The position numbers were made by a program, and so were the translations under genes. A model generated the notes under the pieces. It did not search any database. It was not told where the DNA came from and saw only the letters and a program-made list of their open reading frames with translations. Positions 51,183 through 61,900 of a stretch of 64,000 nucleotides of DNA are shown here, piece after piece. Each line of letters opens with the position of its first letter. The first letter of the stretch is position 1. The stretch is from contig CAMWNB010000001.1 of NCBI GenBank assembly GCA_947175495.1, positions 1 to 64,000 of the forward strand, written 5' to 3'. Source of the DNA: an uncultured Porphyromonadaceae bacterium. GTDB lineage: Bacteria > Bacteroidota > Bacteroidia > Bacteroidales > Muribaculaceae.

Positions 51183-54065
51183 ATGAAACTACGCAAATTG
51201 TCGCTCATGCTCGCTGCCGCGGCTATTCCCGCTCTTCTGGGCGGTTGCACCAAGGCCTATTCCAAGGACGGGCAGAGCGTAATCATCAAGGTAGATCCGG
51301 CCAAGGCCGGCGGCGCCGAAAAGGTACGCCTCCAGGTGTTAGGCCCGAAAATCATCCGCGTGAGCGCCACCCCGACATCGGATTTCGCAGCCGACGCCAG
51401 CCTCGTGGTGCTTGAGCAGGAAAAGTATTCCGACTTCACAGTCGAGCAGGAGAACGACAGCACCATCCGTGTCGCCACGCCCGAAATCAGCGCCACGGTG
51501 AGCACCCTTACCGGCGCAGTCTCCTTCTACGACAAGGACGGCAGCCTCATCCTGGCAGAAAACGGCGGTGGCCGCAATTTCACGCCCATCAGCGTGGAGG
51601 GCACCGACTCCTATAGCGTGCAGCAGACATTCGCCTCGCCCGACGACGAGGAAGGCCTCTACGGCCTCGGCCAGCACCAGAGCGACGAGTTCAACTACAA
51701 GGGACTCAACGAAGAACTCTTCCAGTACAACACCAAAGTGTCGGTGCCCTTTGTGGTGTCCACGGGCAACTACGGTGTGCTGTGGGACAGCTACTCGCTG
51801 CTGCGCTTCGGCCGCCCCGACGACTACAAGCAGCTCGGCGAGGCATTCAAGCTCTACGATAAAGACGGCAACGAAGGCGCCCTCACCGGCACCTATACCC
51901 AGGCCGACGGTAAGGTGATGACCCGCCGTGAGGACAAGCTCTACTTCGAGCACCTCAAGCGCGGCGATCTCGACCATGTGGTCAACGCTCCCGAGGACTT
52001 TAAGTTCCAAGGCGGCAAAGTGGTGTACGAAGGCGACATCGTGCCCGAAACCACCGGCGACTATAACTTCATCCTCTATTATTCCGGTTATCAGAAGGTC
52101 TACATCGACGGCAAGCTCGTCGTGCCCGAACGCTGGCGCACCGCCTGGAATCCCAACAGCTACAAGTTCACCGTGGCTCTTGAAGCCGGCAAGCGCACTC
52201 CTCTGCGCATCGAATGGGAACCCAACGGCGGCGTGGCCTACTGCGGCCTCCGCGTCTACACTCCCGGCGAGGACATCAACAAGAACGACATGAGCTGGTG
52301 GGGCGAGATGCAGGACATGATCGACTACTACTTCATCGGCGGCGACTCCATGGACGACGTCATCCACGGCTACCGCACCCTCACCGGCAAGGCTCCCGTG
52401 ATGCCCCGCTGGGCAATGGGTTACTGGCAGAGCCGCGAGAAGTACAACACCCAGGAGGAGGTGCTCTCCACCCTGGCCGAGTACCGCAAGCGCAACATCC
52501 CCATCGACAACATCGTCATCGACTGGCTGCACTGGCCGCAGGACGCATGGGGAAGCCATGAATTCGACCGCAACCGTTTCCCCGACCCTAAGGGCATGGT
52601 CGACAGCATCCACGCCATGAACGGCCGCGTGATGATTTCGGTGTGGCCGAAGTTCTACGTCACCACCGAACACTACAAGGAATTCGACAAGAACGGCTGG
52701 ATGTATCAGCAGGCCGTCAAGGACAGCATCCGCGACTGGGTGGGTCCCGGCTACCTCGGCTCGTTCTATGACGCCTACAATGCCGACGCACGCAAGCTCT
52801 TCTGGCATCAGATGGAAGAGCACTACTATCCCCTCGGCATCGATGCCTGGTGGATGGACGCCAGCGAGCCCAACATCCGCGACTGCACCGACATCCAGTA
52901 CCGCAAGGACCTCTGCGGTCCCACGGCCCTCGGTCCCTCAACCAAGTACTTCAACGCCTACGCCCTCATGAACGCCGAGGCCATCTACGACGGCCAGCGC
53001 GGCGTCGACCCCGACAAGCGCGTGTTCCTGCTCACCCGCAGCGGTTTCGCAGGCCAGCAGCGCTACAGCACCGCCACCTGGAGCGGCGACATCGCCACCC
53101 GCTGGGAGGACATGGCCGCCCAGATAGCCGCCGGCCTCAACTTCGCCGTCAGCGGCGTGCCTTACTGGACCATGGACATCGGCGGCTTCTGCGTGGAGGA
53201 CCGCTACGTGGCCGCCCAGAAGCTCTTCAACGAGAAAGGCATCGAGAACGCCGACCTCAAGGAATGGCGCGAGCTCAACAGCCGCTGGTTCCAGTTCGGC
53301 GCCTTCGCGCCCCTCTACCGCGCCCACGGCCAGTGGCCTTTCCGCGAAATCTTCAACATCGCCCCCGAAGGCCATCCCGCCTATGAGTCGATGCTTTACT
53401 ACACTCGCCTGCGCTACAACCTGATGCCCTACATCTACTCGCTGGCCGGCAAGACCTATTTCGACGACTACACCATCATGCGTCCGCTCGTCATGGACTT
53501 CGCAGCCGACAAGCGTGTGCGCGACATCAAGGACCAGTTCATGTTCGGCCCCGCCTTCATGGCCGCTCCTGTCACCACCTATGGTGCCCGCGAGCGCGAG
53601 GTCTACTTCCCCGCCGGCGCCGAGTGGTACGACTTCTACACCGGCAAGGCCTACAAGGGCGGCGAAACGGCCACCGTGCCTGCTCCCTACGGCCGCATGC
53701 CCCTGTTCGTTGCCTCCGGCTCCATTGTGCCTTTCGGCCCCGACATGCAGTGGAGCGCCGAGAAGCCTGCCGAAGTAATCGACCTTTACGTCTACACCGG
53801 CCGCGACGGCTCGTTCACTCTCTACGAAGACGAGAACCTCAACTACAACTACGAGAAAGGCGCCTACGCCAACATCCCCTTCGCATGGAACCAGGCCACG
53901 GGCACACTCACCATCGGCGACCGCAACGGCGAGTTCCCCGGCATGCTCAAGGAACGTAAGTTCAACGTGGTCAAGGTGAGCCCCGACGCTCCCGCTTCGT
54001 TCGACAGCCGCTCCGCCGGCAAGCTCGTCGACTACGACGGCCATGCCGTGAGCGTGCAGCTCTAA
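51183..54065 (+). CDS. Glycoside hydrolase family 31 alpha-xylosidase with PA14-like insert
   Basis: 960-residue lipoprotein (Cys22 in LLGGC, no acidic residues after, so likely facing the periplasm). N-terminal beta-sandwich, then a PA14-like insert at about 280-365 (GDYNFILYYSGYQKVYIDGK, LRIEWEPNGGVAYCGLRVY), then the barrel. The nucleophile is Asp559 in WWMDASEPNI and the acid/base Asp636 in WSGDIATRWEDM. The aromatic-rich entry MPRWAMGYWQSREKYNTQEE is typical of GH31 alpha-xylosidases. A PA14 insert is known in alpha-xylosidases that act on xyloglucan oligosaccharides, where it reaches along the chain. It removes the non-reducing alpha-1,6-xylose. First gene of the rightward operon. Confidence 0.93.
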   Translation: MKLRKLSLMLAAAAIPALLGGCTKAYSKDGQSVIIKVDPAKAGGAEKVRLQVLGPKIIRVSATPTSDFAADASLVVLEQEKYSDFTVEQENDSTIRVATPEISATVSTLTGAVSFYDKDGSLILAENGGGRNFTPISVEGTDSYSVQQTFASPDDEEGLYGLGQHQSDEFNYKGLNEELFQYNTKVSVPFVVSTGNYGVLWDSYSLLRFGRPDDYKQLGEAFKLYDKDGNEGALTGTYTQADGKVMTRREDKLYFEHLKRGDLDHVVNAPEDFKFQGGKVVYEGDIVPETTGDYNFILYYSGYQKVYIDGKLVVPERWRTAWNPNSYKFTVALEAGKRTPLRIEWEPNGGVAYCGLRVYTPGEDINKNDMSWWGEMQDMIDYYFIGGDSMDDVIHGYRTLTGKAPVMPRWAMGYWQSREKYNTQEEVLSTLAEYRKRNIPIDNIVIDWLHWPQDAWGSHEFDRNRFPDPKGMVDSIHAMNGRVMISVWPKFYVTTEHYKEFDKNGWMYQQAVKDSIRDWVGPGYLGSFYDAYNADARKLFWHQMEEHYYPLGIDAWWMDASEPNIRDCTDIQYRKDLCGPTALGPSTKYFNAYALMNAEAIYDGQRGVDPDKRVFLLTRSGFAGQQRYSTATWSGDIATRWEDMAAQIAAGLNFAVSGVPYWTMDIGGFCVEDRYVAAQKLFNEKGIENADLKEWRELNSRWFQFGAFAPLYRAHGQWPFREIFNIAPEGHPAYESMLYYTRLRYNLMPYIYSLAGKTYFDDYTIMRPLVMDFAADKRVRDIKDQFMFGPAFMAAPVTTYGAREREVYFPAGAEWYDFYTGKAYKGGETATVPAPYGRMPLFVASGSIVPFGPDMQWSAEKPAEVIDLYVYTGRDGSFTLYEDENLNYNYEKGAYANIPFAWNQATGTLTIGDRNGEFPGMLKERKFNVVKVSPDAPASFDSRSAGKLVDYDGHAVSVQL

Positions 54066-54165
54066 GCCTCAACACATCCGGGGCTGCGGCCTCCCGTAGC
54101 CCCGGATTCATTTTACTCACCCCACCTATGAGTATTTCTCCTCCCCAATCCGATAATTATTACAG

Positions 54166-56667
54166 ATGTTTCTTAATAGGTTATATATAATAATTGTGGT
54201 TATGACTGCTGCGGTTGTGTCGGCTTTTGCGGCCGACAGCCGCGCTGTCAGTTTTAATGCGGACTGGCGCTTTCACCTCGGCGATGTGGCCGGGGCGCAG
54301 GAGCCCGGCTTTGACGATTCGTCGTGGCGCATCCTCTCGCTGCCTCACGATTGGGCCATCGAAGGCGACTTCAGCATCGACAATCCCAGCGGCACCGGCG
54401 GCGGAGCCCTCCCCGGCGGCATAGGCTGGTATCGCAAGAGCTTCGAAGTGAGCGCCGCACAACTTAAAAAACACACCTACATCGACTTCGACGGCGCTTA
54501 TATGAACGCCACCGTCTTCATTAACGGCCACCGGCTGGGCACGCGCCCCTACGGCTACGCCTCGTTCAGCTATGACCTCACTCCGTGGCTCCGCGAGGGT
54601 CGCAACGTTGTGGCCGTGCATGTGGACAACGCCGAACAGCCCAATTCGCGCTGGTACAGCGGTTGCGGCATCTACCGCAATGTGTGGCTGCGCACGCTCT
54701 CCGACATCCATGTGCCCCTGTGGGGACAGCAGATAAGCACCGACGTGACCGATGACAGAGCCACACTCGACATCGCCACTGAGTTGAGTTTCAAGAAGAA
54801 AGGGTGCGTGAGCGTCTATTCGCAGCTCATCGATGCCGACGGCCGTGCGATAGCCCGTTCCGCCACTGCCACCATAAAGGCCGCCAAGGGCGAGGACGCC
54901 ACCGTCAAAGGCATAGTCACAGTCGACAATCCCCGTCTGTGGGCTCCCGGTTCGCCATATCTCTACACCCTCGCCACCTATGTGCAGGACGCCCGCACCG
55001 GCGCCGTGCTCGACGCCTACATGCAGCCCGTGGGGCTGCGCTACTTCGGCTTTGATGCCGAAAAGGGATTCTCTCTTAATGGCAAGCGTATGAAAATCAA
55101 CGGTGTCTGCCTGCACCACGATGCCGGCGCGCTTGGAGCTGTGGTCAACCGCCGCGCCATCCGCCGCCAGCTTGAAATCATGCAGGACATGGGCGTCAAC
55201 GCCATCCGCTCGTCGCACAACCCGCCGGCTCCCGAACTGCTCGAACTTTGCGACGAGATGGGTCTGATGGTCATGGACGAGACCTTCGACATGTGGCGCA
55301 AAAAAAAGACAGCCCACGACTATTCGCGCTATTTCAACGAGTGGCACGAGCGTGATATGGACGACCTCATCCGCCGCGACCGCAACCATCCTTCCATCAT
55401 CATCTGGAGCATAGGCAACGAGGTGCTCGAGCAGTGGACCGATGCCAAAGCCGACACCCTCAGCCTCGAGGAAGCCAATCTCATCCTCAACTTCGGCCAC
55501 GGCAAGGAGATGCTGGCGCAGGAAGGAGAGATGAGCGTCAATTCTCTGCTGACGCGCAAACTGGCCGACCGTGTGCGTGCTCTTGATCCCTCGCGCCCCG
55601 TCACAGCCGGATGCAACGAGCCCGACCCGGGCAATCACCTCTTCCGAAGCGGTGCTCTTGACATCATTGGCTTCAACTACCACGACGACTGGTTTGCCGG
55701 CGTGCCGGCGAACTTCCCCGGCAAGCCCTTCATCGTAACCGAGAGTGTGTCGGGTCTCGCCACGCGCGGTTACTACGATATGCCCGCCGACAGCGTGCAT
55801 CAGTGGCCCGAGCGCTGGGACAAACCTTTCTTCAACGAGACATTCTCCTGCTCCAGCTACGACAACTGCCATGTGCCCTGGGGTAACACCCACGCGGGCA
55901 CCATGCGCCATGTGCGCGACAACGATTTCATAGCCGGGCAGTTCGTGTGGACGGGTTTCGACTATATCGGCGAGCCCACGCCCTACGGCTGGCCCGCGCG
56001 CAGCAGCTATTTCGGCATAGTCGACCTCGCCGGTTTCCCCAAGGACATCTACTATATGTATAAGGGCGAATGGCGCCCCGACCAGACCGTGCTCCATCTC
56101 TTTCCGCATTGGAACTGGGAGCCGGGACAGACCGTAGACGTGTGGGCCTACTACAACAACGCCGACGAAGTGGAACTGCTGCTCAACGGCCGCAGCCTCG
56201 GCTCGCGCTCGCGCGGCAAAGACGATTTTCATGTGAGCTGGAGCGTGCCCTTCGAACCCGGAATCATCACAGCCATAAGCCGTAAAGACGGTCGCGAAGT
56301 GGCCCGCGACGAGCGCCGCACCGCCGGCGCCCCCGCAGCCATTCGCCTCACTCCCGACCGTACGTCGATCTCGGCCGACGGCTACGATCTCAGCTACGTC
56401 ACCGTAGACGTGATTGATGCCGACGGCAATCTCTGCCCTTGGGCCGACAATGAGATTGCGTTCGAGGTCGAAGGCTCGGCCTTCAACGCCGGAGTGGACA
56501 ACGGCAGCCCCATATCGCTCGAGCGCTTCAAGGACAGCAAGCGCAAGGCTTTCTACGGCAAAGCCCTTGTCATCCTGCAAAATAACGGCTCGGAAGGCCC
56601 TGCCACGCTCCGCGCCACCGCCGCCGGCCTCGCTCCGGCAGAAATCACCATTCAGTCAGCCAGATGA
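54166..56667 (+). CDS. Glycoside hydrolase family 2, beta-galactosidase-like
   Basis: 833 residues with signal peptide (about 1-23). Order: sugar-binding jelly roll (FNADWRFHLGD, LPHDWAIEGDFS, GGIGWYRKSF), Ig-like domain, TIM barrel, C-terminal Ig-like domains. Barrel motifs: NGVCLHHDAGALGA, NAIRSSHNPPAPE, acid/base Glu419 in WSIGNEV, nucleophile Glu526 in IVTESVS. The length and HHDAGALG motif fit the shorter Bacteroidetes beta-galactosidases that remove beta-1,2-galactose from xyloglucan side chains. Its stop overlaps the GH3 start by four bases. Confidence 0.93.
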   Translation: MFLNRLYIIIVVMTAAVVSAFAADSRAVSFNADWRFHLGDVAGAQEPGFDDSSWRILSLPHDWAIEGDFSIDNPSGTGGGALPGGIGWYRKSFEVSAAQLKKHTYIDFDGAYMNATVFINGHRLGTRPYGYASFSYDLTPWLREGRNVVAVHVDNAEQPNSRWYSGCGIYRNVWLRTLSDIHVPLWGQQISTDVTDDRATLDIATELSFKKKGCVSVYSQLIDADGRAIARSATATIKAAKGEDATVKGIVTVDNPRLWAPGSPYLYTLATYVQDARTGAVLDAYMQPVGLRYFGFDAEKGFSLNGKRMKINGVCLHHDAGALGAVVNRRAIRRQLEIMQDMGVNAIRSSHNPPAPELLELCDEMGLMVMDETFDMWRKKKTAHDYSRYFNEWHERDMDDLIRRDRNHPSIIIWSIGNEVLEQWTDAKADTLSLEEANLILNFGHGKEMLAQEGEMSVNSLLTRKLADRVRALDPSRPVTAGCNEPDPGNHLFRSGALDIIGFNYHDDWFAGVPANFPGKPFIVTESVSGLATRGYYDMPADSVHQWPERWDKPFFNETFSCSSYDNCHVPWGNTHAGTMRHVRDNDFIAGQFVWTGFDYIGEPTPYGWPARSSYFGIVDLAGFPKDIYYMYKGEWRPDQTVLHLFPHWNWEPGQTVDVWAYYNNADEVELLLNGRSLGSRSRGKDDFHVSWSVPFEPGIITAISRKDGREVARDERRTAGAPAAIRLTPDRTSISADGYDLSYVTVDVIDADGNLCPWADNEIAFEVEGSAFNAGVDNGSPISLERFKDSKRKAFYGKALVILQNNGSEGPATLRATAAGLAPAEITIQSAR

Positions 56668-58895
56668 AAAGCATATATCCATTGATAATCGCGGCTGTGG
56701 CCGCAACCTCGGCATCGGCCGAGACACCGCTCTACCTCAACCCCGATGCTCCCATCGAGGACCGCGTGGAAGACGCGCTTTCGCGCATGACCCTTGAGGA
56801 AAAAGTGGCCCTGTGCCACGCGCAGAGCAAATTCTCGTCGGCAGGCGTGCCGCGTCTCGGCATTCCCGAACTGTGGATGAGCGACGGCCCCCACGGCGTC
56901 CGTCCCGAGATTAACTGGAACGACTGGGGACACGCCCGCTGGACCAACGACTCCTGCACGGCTTTCCCGGCTCTCACCGCCCTTGCCGCCACCTGGAATC
57001 CCGCTCTCTCTGCCGCTTACGGCAAGAACGTGGGTGAAGAGGCGCGCTACCGCGAAAAGGACGTGCTGCTCGGACCCGGTGTCAACATCTATCGCACGCC
57101 TCTCAACGGCCGCAACTTCGAGTACATGGGCGAGGACCCCTGGCTGGCGTCGGTCATGGTGGTGCCCTATGTGCAGGAACTGCAGAAAAACGGCGTGGCG
57201 GCCTGTGTAAAGCATTTCGCGCTCAACAATCAGGAACGTTGGCGCGGCAACATCAATGTCGATGTGAGCGACCGCGCTCTCTATGAGATATATCTGCCCG
57301 CCTTCAAGGCTGCCGTGCAGCAGGGTGGGGCGTGGACCGTCATGGGTGCCTACAACAAGGTGTGGAACCAGCATTGCTGCCACAACCAACGCCTGCTTGA
57401 AGACATCCTGCGAGGCGAATGGGGCTTCGACGGAGCTGTCATCACCGACTGGGGCGGCGCCCACGACACCCGCGAGGCGGCGCTCAACGGCCTTGACATC
57501 GAAATGGGTTCGTTCACCAACGGTCTCACCTCCGAAAGCGAGTTCACATACGACGATTACTATCTTGCCCGCCCCTTCCTCGAGCTCATCCGCAAGGGTG
57601 AGGTTCCCGAGTCGACGGCCGACGACAAGGCACGCCGCATCCTGCGTCTTATCTTCCGCACGGCCATGAACACGCGCAAGCCCTTCGGCTCGCTGCACAG
57701 CCCCGAGCACTATGCCGCAGCCAAGGCCATAGGCGACGAAAGCATCGTATTGTTGAAAAACAGCGGCATTCTGCCGCTCGATCCTGCGGCCGGCAAACGC
57801 ATCCTTGTGGTAGGCGACAATGCCACACGCGTACTCACCAACGGCGGAGGTTCGTCCGAGCTGAAAGTCAAAGACTATATCTCGCCCCTCGATGGCATCA
57901 CCGCTGTGTTCGGCGCGGACAACGTGGACTATGCCCGCGGTTATGCCGCCGGTCCTCCCATGTACGACCGCGACGAGCCCGTGCCGGCCTCCGTGCAGGA
58001 TTCGCTGCGCGCCGAAGCAGTGGCTCTGGCAGCCGGAGCCGATGTGGTGATCTACGTCGGAGGCCTTAATAAAAATGCCTTCCAGGACTGCGAGGGTCAG
58101 GACCGCACGGGCTACGGACTTCCGTTCGGCCAGGACGAGCTTATCGAGGCTCTCGTCAAGGCCAATCCCAACATCGTGATTGCCAACATCAGCGGCAATG
58201 CCTATGCCATGCCATGGGCCGACAGAGTGCCTGCCATCCTGCACTCCTCCTATCTCGGCACCATGGGCGGCGCGTCCATAGCCGATGTGCTCGCCGGCCG
58301 TGTCAACCCGTCCGGCAAGCTGCCTTATTCCATCCCCGTGCGCCTTGAGGACTGCGCAGCCCATAGCTTCGGCGTCGACTCCTATCCCGGCGTGGAGAGC
58401 GAGAGCGGCGACGTGCTCTTCGGAGTGTGCGCGCCGCAGCAGCGCTACGAGGAGGACCTGCTCGTGGGCTACCGCTGGCACGACACAAAAAAAGTGCCTG
58501 CCCGCTACGCTTTCGGCCATGGCCTCAGCTACACCGCCTTCGCCTACGGAAAGCCCGTGCTTTCTGCCAAGGAAATGACGGCCGAGGGCGACAAACTCAC
58601 TGTCACGGTGCCCGTCACCAACACCGGTTCGCGCGAAGGCGCCGAAGTGGTGCAGCTCTACATCGGCGACGACAAAGCCTCCGTGCTCCGTCCGGTCAAG
58701 GAACTCAAAGGCTTTGAAAAAGTGACCCTTGCTCCGGGCGAGACCCGCGACGTCACCTTTACCGTTACCCCGGAGATGCTTGCGTTCTTCGACGCCGGCG
58801 CACATGCCTGGCGCACCGAACCCGGCACGTTCACTCTCTATCTGGGCGGTTCCTCCGCTTTCACTCCCGCAAAAGCGAAATTCAAACTGAAGTAA
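56664..58895 (+). CDS. Glycoside hydrolase family 3, beta-glucosidase or beta-xylosidase type
   Basis: 743 residues with signal peptide (about 1-19). N-terminal (beta/alpha)8 domain with [48 protein letters not shown] and KHFALNNQE; the nucleophile is Asp262 in [10 protein letters not shown]. Then the (alpha/beta)6 domain with [15 protein letters not shown] and LPFGQDELI, and a fibronectin-III-like C-terminal domain ([17 protein letters not shown]). It finishes the glucan backbone from the non-reducing end after debranching; most members are beta-glucosidases. Translationally coupled to GH2. Confidence 0.92.
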   Translation: MKSIYPLIIAAVAATSASAETPLYLNPDAPIEDRVEDALSRMTLEEKVALCHAQSKFSSAGVPRLGIPELWMSDGPHGVRPEINWNDWGHARWTNDSCTAFPALTALAATWNPALSAAYGKNVGEEARYREKDVLLGPGVNIYRTPLNGRNFEYMGEDPWLASVMVVPYVQELQKNGVAACVKHFALNNQERWRGNINVDVSDRALYEIYLPAFKAAVQQGGAWTVMGAYNKVWNQHCCHNQRLLEDILRGEWGFDGAVITDWGGAHDTREAALNGLDIEMGSFTNGLTSESEFTYDDYYLARPFLELIRKGEVPESTADDKARRILRLIFRTAMNTRKPFGSLHSPEHYAAAKAIGDESIVLLKNSGILPLDPAAGKRILVVGDNATRVLTNGGGSSELKVKDYISPLDGITAVFGADNVDYARGYAAGPPMYDRDEPVPASVQDSLRAEAVALAAGADVVIYVGGLNKNAFQDCEGQDRTGYGLPFGQDELIEALVKANPNIVIANISGNAYAMPWADRVPAILHSSYLGTMGGASIADVLAGRVNPSGKLPYSIPVRLEDCAAHSFGVDSYPGVESESGDVLFGVCAPQQRYEEDLLVGYRWHDTKKVPARYAFGHGLSYTAFAYGKPVLSAKEMTAEGDKLTVTVPVTNTGSREGAEVVQLYIGDDKASVLRPVKELKGFEKVTLAPGETRDVTFTVTPEMLAFFDAGAHAWRTEPGTFTLYLGGSSAFTPAKAKFKLK

Positions 58896-58917
58896 TCTTT
58901 TAAATCCCTATCTTATA

Positions 58918-60231
58918 ATGGCAAAAGAATATTTTCCTTCAATCGGTAAAATCAAGTACGAAGGCGTAGAGAGCCACAATCCCATGGCTTTCCGCTACTA
59001 CGACGCAGAGCGCGTGGTTCTGGGCAAACCCATGAAAGAATGGCTTAAGTTCGCAATGGCCTGGTGGCACACCCTGTGCGCCGAAGGCGGCGACCAGTTC
59101 GGCGGGGGCACAAAGAAGTTCCCCTGGAACGAAGGCACCGACGCCATGGCCATTGCCAAGCAGAAGGCAGACGCAGGCTTCGAGATCATGCAGAAACTCG
59201 GCGTTGAGTACTTCTGCTTCCACGACACGGACCTGATCGGCGACCTCGACGGCATCGACGACTACGAGAGCCGCATGCAGGAAATCGTGGCCTACCTGAA
59301 AGAGAAGATGGCCGCCACGGGCATCAAGAACCTGTGGGGCACGGCCAACGTGTTCGGCAACGCCCGCTACATGAACGGCGCGGCCACCAACCCCGACTTC
59401 GACGTAGTGGCCCGCGCCGCCGTGCAGGTTAAGAACGCCATCGACGCCACCATCGCCCTCGGCGGTCAGAACTACGTTTTCTGGGGCGGCCGCGAAGGCT
59501 ACATGAGCCTTCTGAACACCGACCAGAAGCGCGAGAAGGAGCACTTGGCCACGTTCCTGACGATGGCCCGCGACTATGCCCGCGCTCATGGCTTCACCGG
59601 CACGTTCCTGATCGAGCCGAAGCCCATGGAGCCGAGCAAGCACCAGTACGACGTTGACACAGAGACCGTCGTAGGCTTCCTCAAGGCCCACGGCCTCGAC
59701 AAGGACTTCAAGGTAAACATCGAGGTGAACCACGCCACTCTCGCCGGCCACACGTTCGAGCACGAGCTTGCCGTGGCCGTTGACAACGGCATGCTCGGCA
59801 GCATCGACGCCAACCGCGGCGACTACCAGAACGGCTGGGACACCGACCAGTTCCCCATCGACAACTACGAGCTGACGCAGGCCATGATGCAGATTATCCG
59901 CAACGGCGGCCTCGGCAACGGCGGCACCAACTTCGATGCCAAGACGCGTCGCAACAGCACCGACCTGGAGGATATCTTCATCGCCCACATCGCAGGCATG
60001 GACGCCATGGCCCGCGCCCTTCTGAGCGCCGCCGACGTACTGGAGAAGTCTCCCTACAAGCAGATGCTTGCCTCCCGCTACGCCAGCTTCGACTCCGGCG
60101 AAGGCAAGAAGTTCGAGGAAGGCAAGCTGAGCCTTGAGGACGTCGTGGCCTACGCCAAGACACAGCCCGAGCCCGCCTGCACCTCCGGCAAGCAGGAGCT
60201 CTACGAGGCCATCGTCAACATGTACGCATAA
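58918..60231 (+). CDS. xylA: Xylose isomerase
   Basis: Cytosolic enzyme converting D-xylose to D-xylulose. 437 residues, typical of the long (class II) form. Visible: [16 protein letters not shown], His102 and Asp105 in CFHDTDL (ring opening), [14 protein letters not shown], Glu233 in [15 protein letters not shown] (metal 1 site), [18 protein letters not shown] and [20 protein letters not shown] (metal ligands). It sits 22 bases after GH3 in the same operon, linking extracellular xylose release to catabolism. No xylulokinase gene is present in the window. Confidence 0.97.
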   Translation: MAKEYFPSIGKIKYEGVESHNPMAFRYYDAERVVLGKPMKEWLKFAMAWWHTLCAEGGDQFGGGTKKFPWNEGTDAMAIAKQKADAGFEIMQKLGVEYFCFHDTDLIGDLDGIDDYESRMQEIVAYLKEKMAATGIKNLWGTANVFGNARYMNGAATNPDFDVVARAAVQVKNAIDATIALGGQNYVFWGGREGYMSLLNTDQKREKEHLATFLTMARDYARAHGFTGTFLIEPKPMEPSKHQYDVDTETVVGFLKAHGLDKDFKVNIEVNHATLAGHTFEHELAVAVDNGMLGSIDANRGDYQNGWDTDQFPIDNYELTQAMMQIIRNGGLGNGGTNFDAKTRRNSTDLEDIFIAHIAGMDAMARALLSAADVLEKSPYKQMLASRYASFDSGEGKKFEEGKLSLEDVVAYAKTQPEPACTSGKQELYEAIVNMYA

Positions 60232-60248
60232 GCGAAATCCAAGGTCAA

Positions 60249-60292
60249 AGGTCTGAGGCCCGGGTGCTGCCCTGGCCTTAGGCCTCTGACCT
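60249..60292 (+). other. Intercistronic hairpin between xylA and the symporter gene
   Basis: AGGTCTGAGGCC and GGCCTCTGACCT pair with one mismatch around a 20-base loop. No T run; more like an mRNA stability element than a terminator. Confidence 0.5.
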
Positions 60293-60319
60293 ATTTACCA
60301 TTACCTTGAACCATTTATT

Positions 60320-61798
60320 ATGAAAAATCAACAAGGCTCGCGCCTGTACCTTTTTTCCATCGTGCTTGTGGCCGTGCTGGGCGGACTGCTCTTCGGCTAC
60401 GACACCGCTGTGATTTCCGGCGCCGAGAAGGGTCTGCAGGCATTCTTTCTCAACTCGCAGGATTTTATCTATACCGACGGCATGCATGGTGTCACCTGCT
60501 CCAGCGCTCTCATCGGCTGCATCATCGGTAGCGCTGTCTCCGGCTTTTTCGCAACCCGCCTGGGCCGAAAACGTTCGCTGTTTCTTGCAGGCATAATGTT
60601 TTTGCTCAGTGCATTAGGCTCCTACTGCCCCGAGTTTCTTTTCTTTGAGTACGGCAAGCCCGACATGTCGCTGCTCTGGGCATTCAACGCCTACCGCGTG
60701 CTCGGCGGCGTCGGCGTCGGTCTCGCCTCGGCTATCTGCCCGATGTACATTGCCGAGGTGGCTCCCAGCAACATGCGCGGCACGCTCGTGAGCTGGAATC
60801 AGTTTGCCATCATCTTCGGCCAGCTCGTGGTCTACTTCGTCAACTTCATGATTCTCGGCGACCACACCAACCCTATCATCGAGAAAATCGGTGAAGGAGT
60901 TTATGCCGTGTCGTCGGCGTCCGACCCCTGGACCATCTCTACAGGCTGGCGCTACATGTTCGGCTCCGAGGCCTTCGTAGCCGGCATCTTCTCCATCCTG
61001 GTGTGCTTCGTGCCGGAGTCGCCCCGCTACCTCGCCATCGTCGGCAAGGACTCGCAGGCGCTCAAGGTGCTGTCCCGCATCAATGGCTCCAAAACTGCGC
61101 AGACTATCCTGGCCGACATCAAGTCGACCGTCGAGGTGCGTTCCGAGCGCCTGTTCAGCTTCGGTGTCATGTGCATTTTCGTGGGAGTGATGCTCAGTGT
61201 GTTCCAGCAGGCCGTAGGCATCAACGCCGTGCTCTACTACGCACCCCGCATCTTCGAGAGCATGAACATGGGCGACCCGATGATGCAGACTGTCATCATG
61301 GGCATCGTCAACATCGCATTCACCCTCGTGGCCGTCTTCACTGTCGACCGTCTGGGTCGCAAGCCGCTGCTCATCTGGGGTTCCATCGGCATGGCCATAG
61401 GCGCCGCCGGTGTCGCCATCAGCAACATCGTGACGGTGGCTCCCATCGTGCCCGTAGTCAGCATCATGGTCTACAGCGCCAGCTTCATGTTCTCGTGGGG
61501 CCCCATCTGCTGGGTGCTCATCGCCGAGATATTCCCCAACAGCATCCGTGGCGCGGCCGTGGCCGTGGCCGTGGCTTTCCAGTGGATTTTCAATTTCATA
61601 GTCAGCTCCACGTTCGTGCCAATGTACAACATCGAACTCGGCTCGATGGGCGTGCGCTTCGGCCACATGTTTGTGTATGCCCTCTATGGCGTCATCTGCG
61701 TCGTTGCGGCCATCTTCGTCTACAAGCTTGTGCCTGAGACCAAGGGCAAGACCCTCGAGGACATGACTGCCTTCTGGAGCAACCGCAAGAACAAATAA
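60320..61798 (+). CDS. MFS sugar/H+ symporter, XylE-like
   Basis: 492 residues, 12 membrane helices, sugar porter family. Signatures: LGGLLFGYDTAVISGAEKG in helix 1, GRKRSLFLAGI after helix 2, RVLGGVGVGLASAICPMYIAEVAP in helix 4-5, PESPRYL before the central loop, QQAVGINAVLYYAPRIF in helix 7, DRLGRKPLLIWG, and PETKGKTLEDM at the end. The QQxxGINxxxYYAP motif forms the hexose/xylose site. Next to xylA, it most likely imports xylose across the inner membrane, though glucose or arabinose cannot be excluded. Last gene of the GH31 operon; a terminator follows. Confidence 0.92.
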   Translation: MKNQQGSRLYLFSIVLVAVLGGLLFGYDTAVISGAEKGLQAFFLNSQDFIYTDGMHGVTCSSALIGCIIGSAVSGFFATRLGRKRSLFLAGIMFLLSALGSYCPEFLFFEYGKPDMSLLWAFNAYRVLGGVGVGLASAICPMYIAEVAPSNMRGTLVSWNQFAIIFGQLVVYFVNFMILGDHTNPIIEKIGEGVYAVSSASDPWTISTGWRYMFGSEAFVAGIFSILVCFVPESPRYLAIVGKDSQALKVLSRINGSKTAQTILADIKSTVEVRSERLFSFGVMCIFVGVMLSVFQQAVGINAVLYYAPRIFESMNMGDPMMQTVIMGIVNIAFTLVAVFTVDRLGRKPLLIWGSIGMAIGAAGVAISNIVTVAPIVPVVSIMVYSASFMFSWGPICWVLIAEIFPNSIRGAAVAVAVAFQWIFNFIVSSTFVPMYNIELGSMGVRFGHMFVYALYGVICVVAAIFVYKLVPETKGKTLEDMTAFWSNRKNK

Positions 61799-61816
61799 TC
61801 TTACTTTTATCACTGT

Positions 61817-61849
61817 AAAGGGCGCATCGACATCCGATGCGCTCTTTTT
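61817..61849 (+). terminator. Terminator of the GH31-to-symporter operon
   Basis: GGGCGCATCG and CGATGCGCTC pair around ACATC, then TTTTT. Confidence 0.85.
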
Positions 61850-61884
61850 ATATGTCCGCAAGCCATCCGTTCATGAAAAATCCG

Positions 61885-61892
61885 TACCTTTG
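61885..61892 (+). promoter_or_regulatory. -7 box of aroE
   Basis: TACCTTTG only eight bases before the ATG at 61901, so the mRNA has almost no leader. No good TTG at the -33 distance. Confidence 0.45.
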
Positions 61893-61900
61893 CAGCCGAA

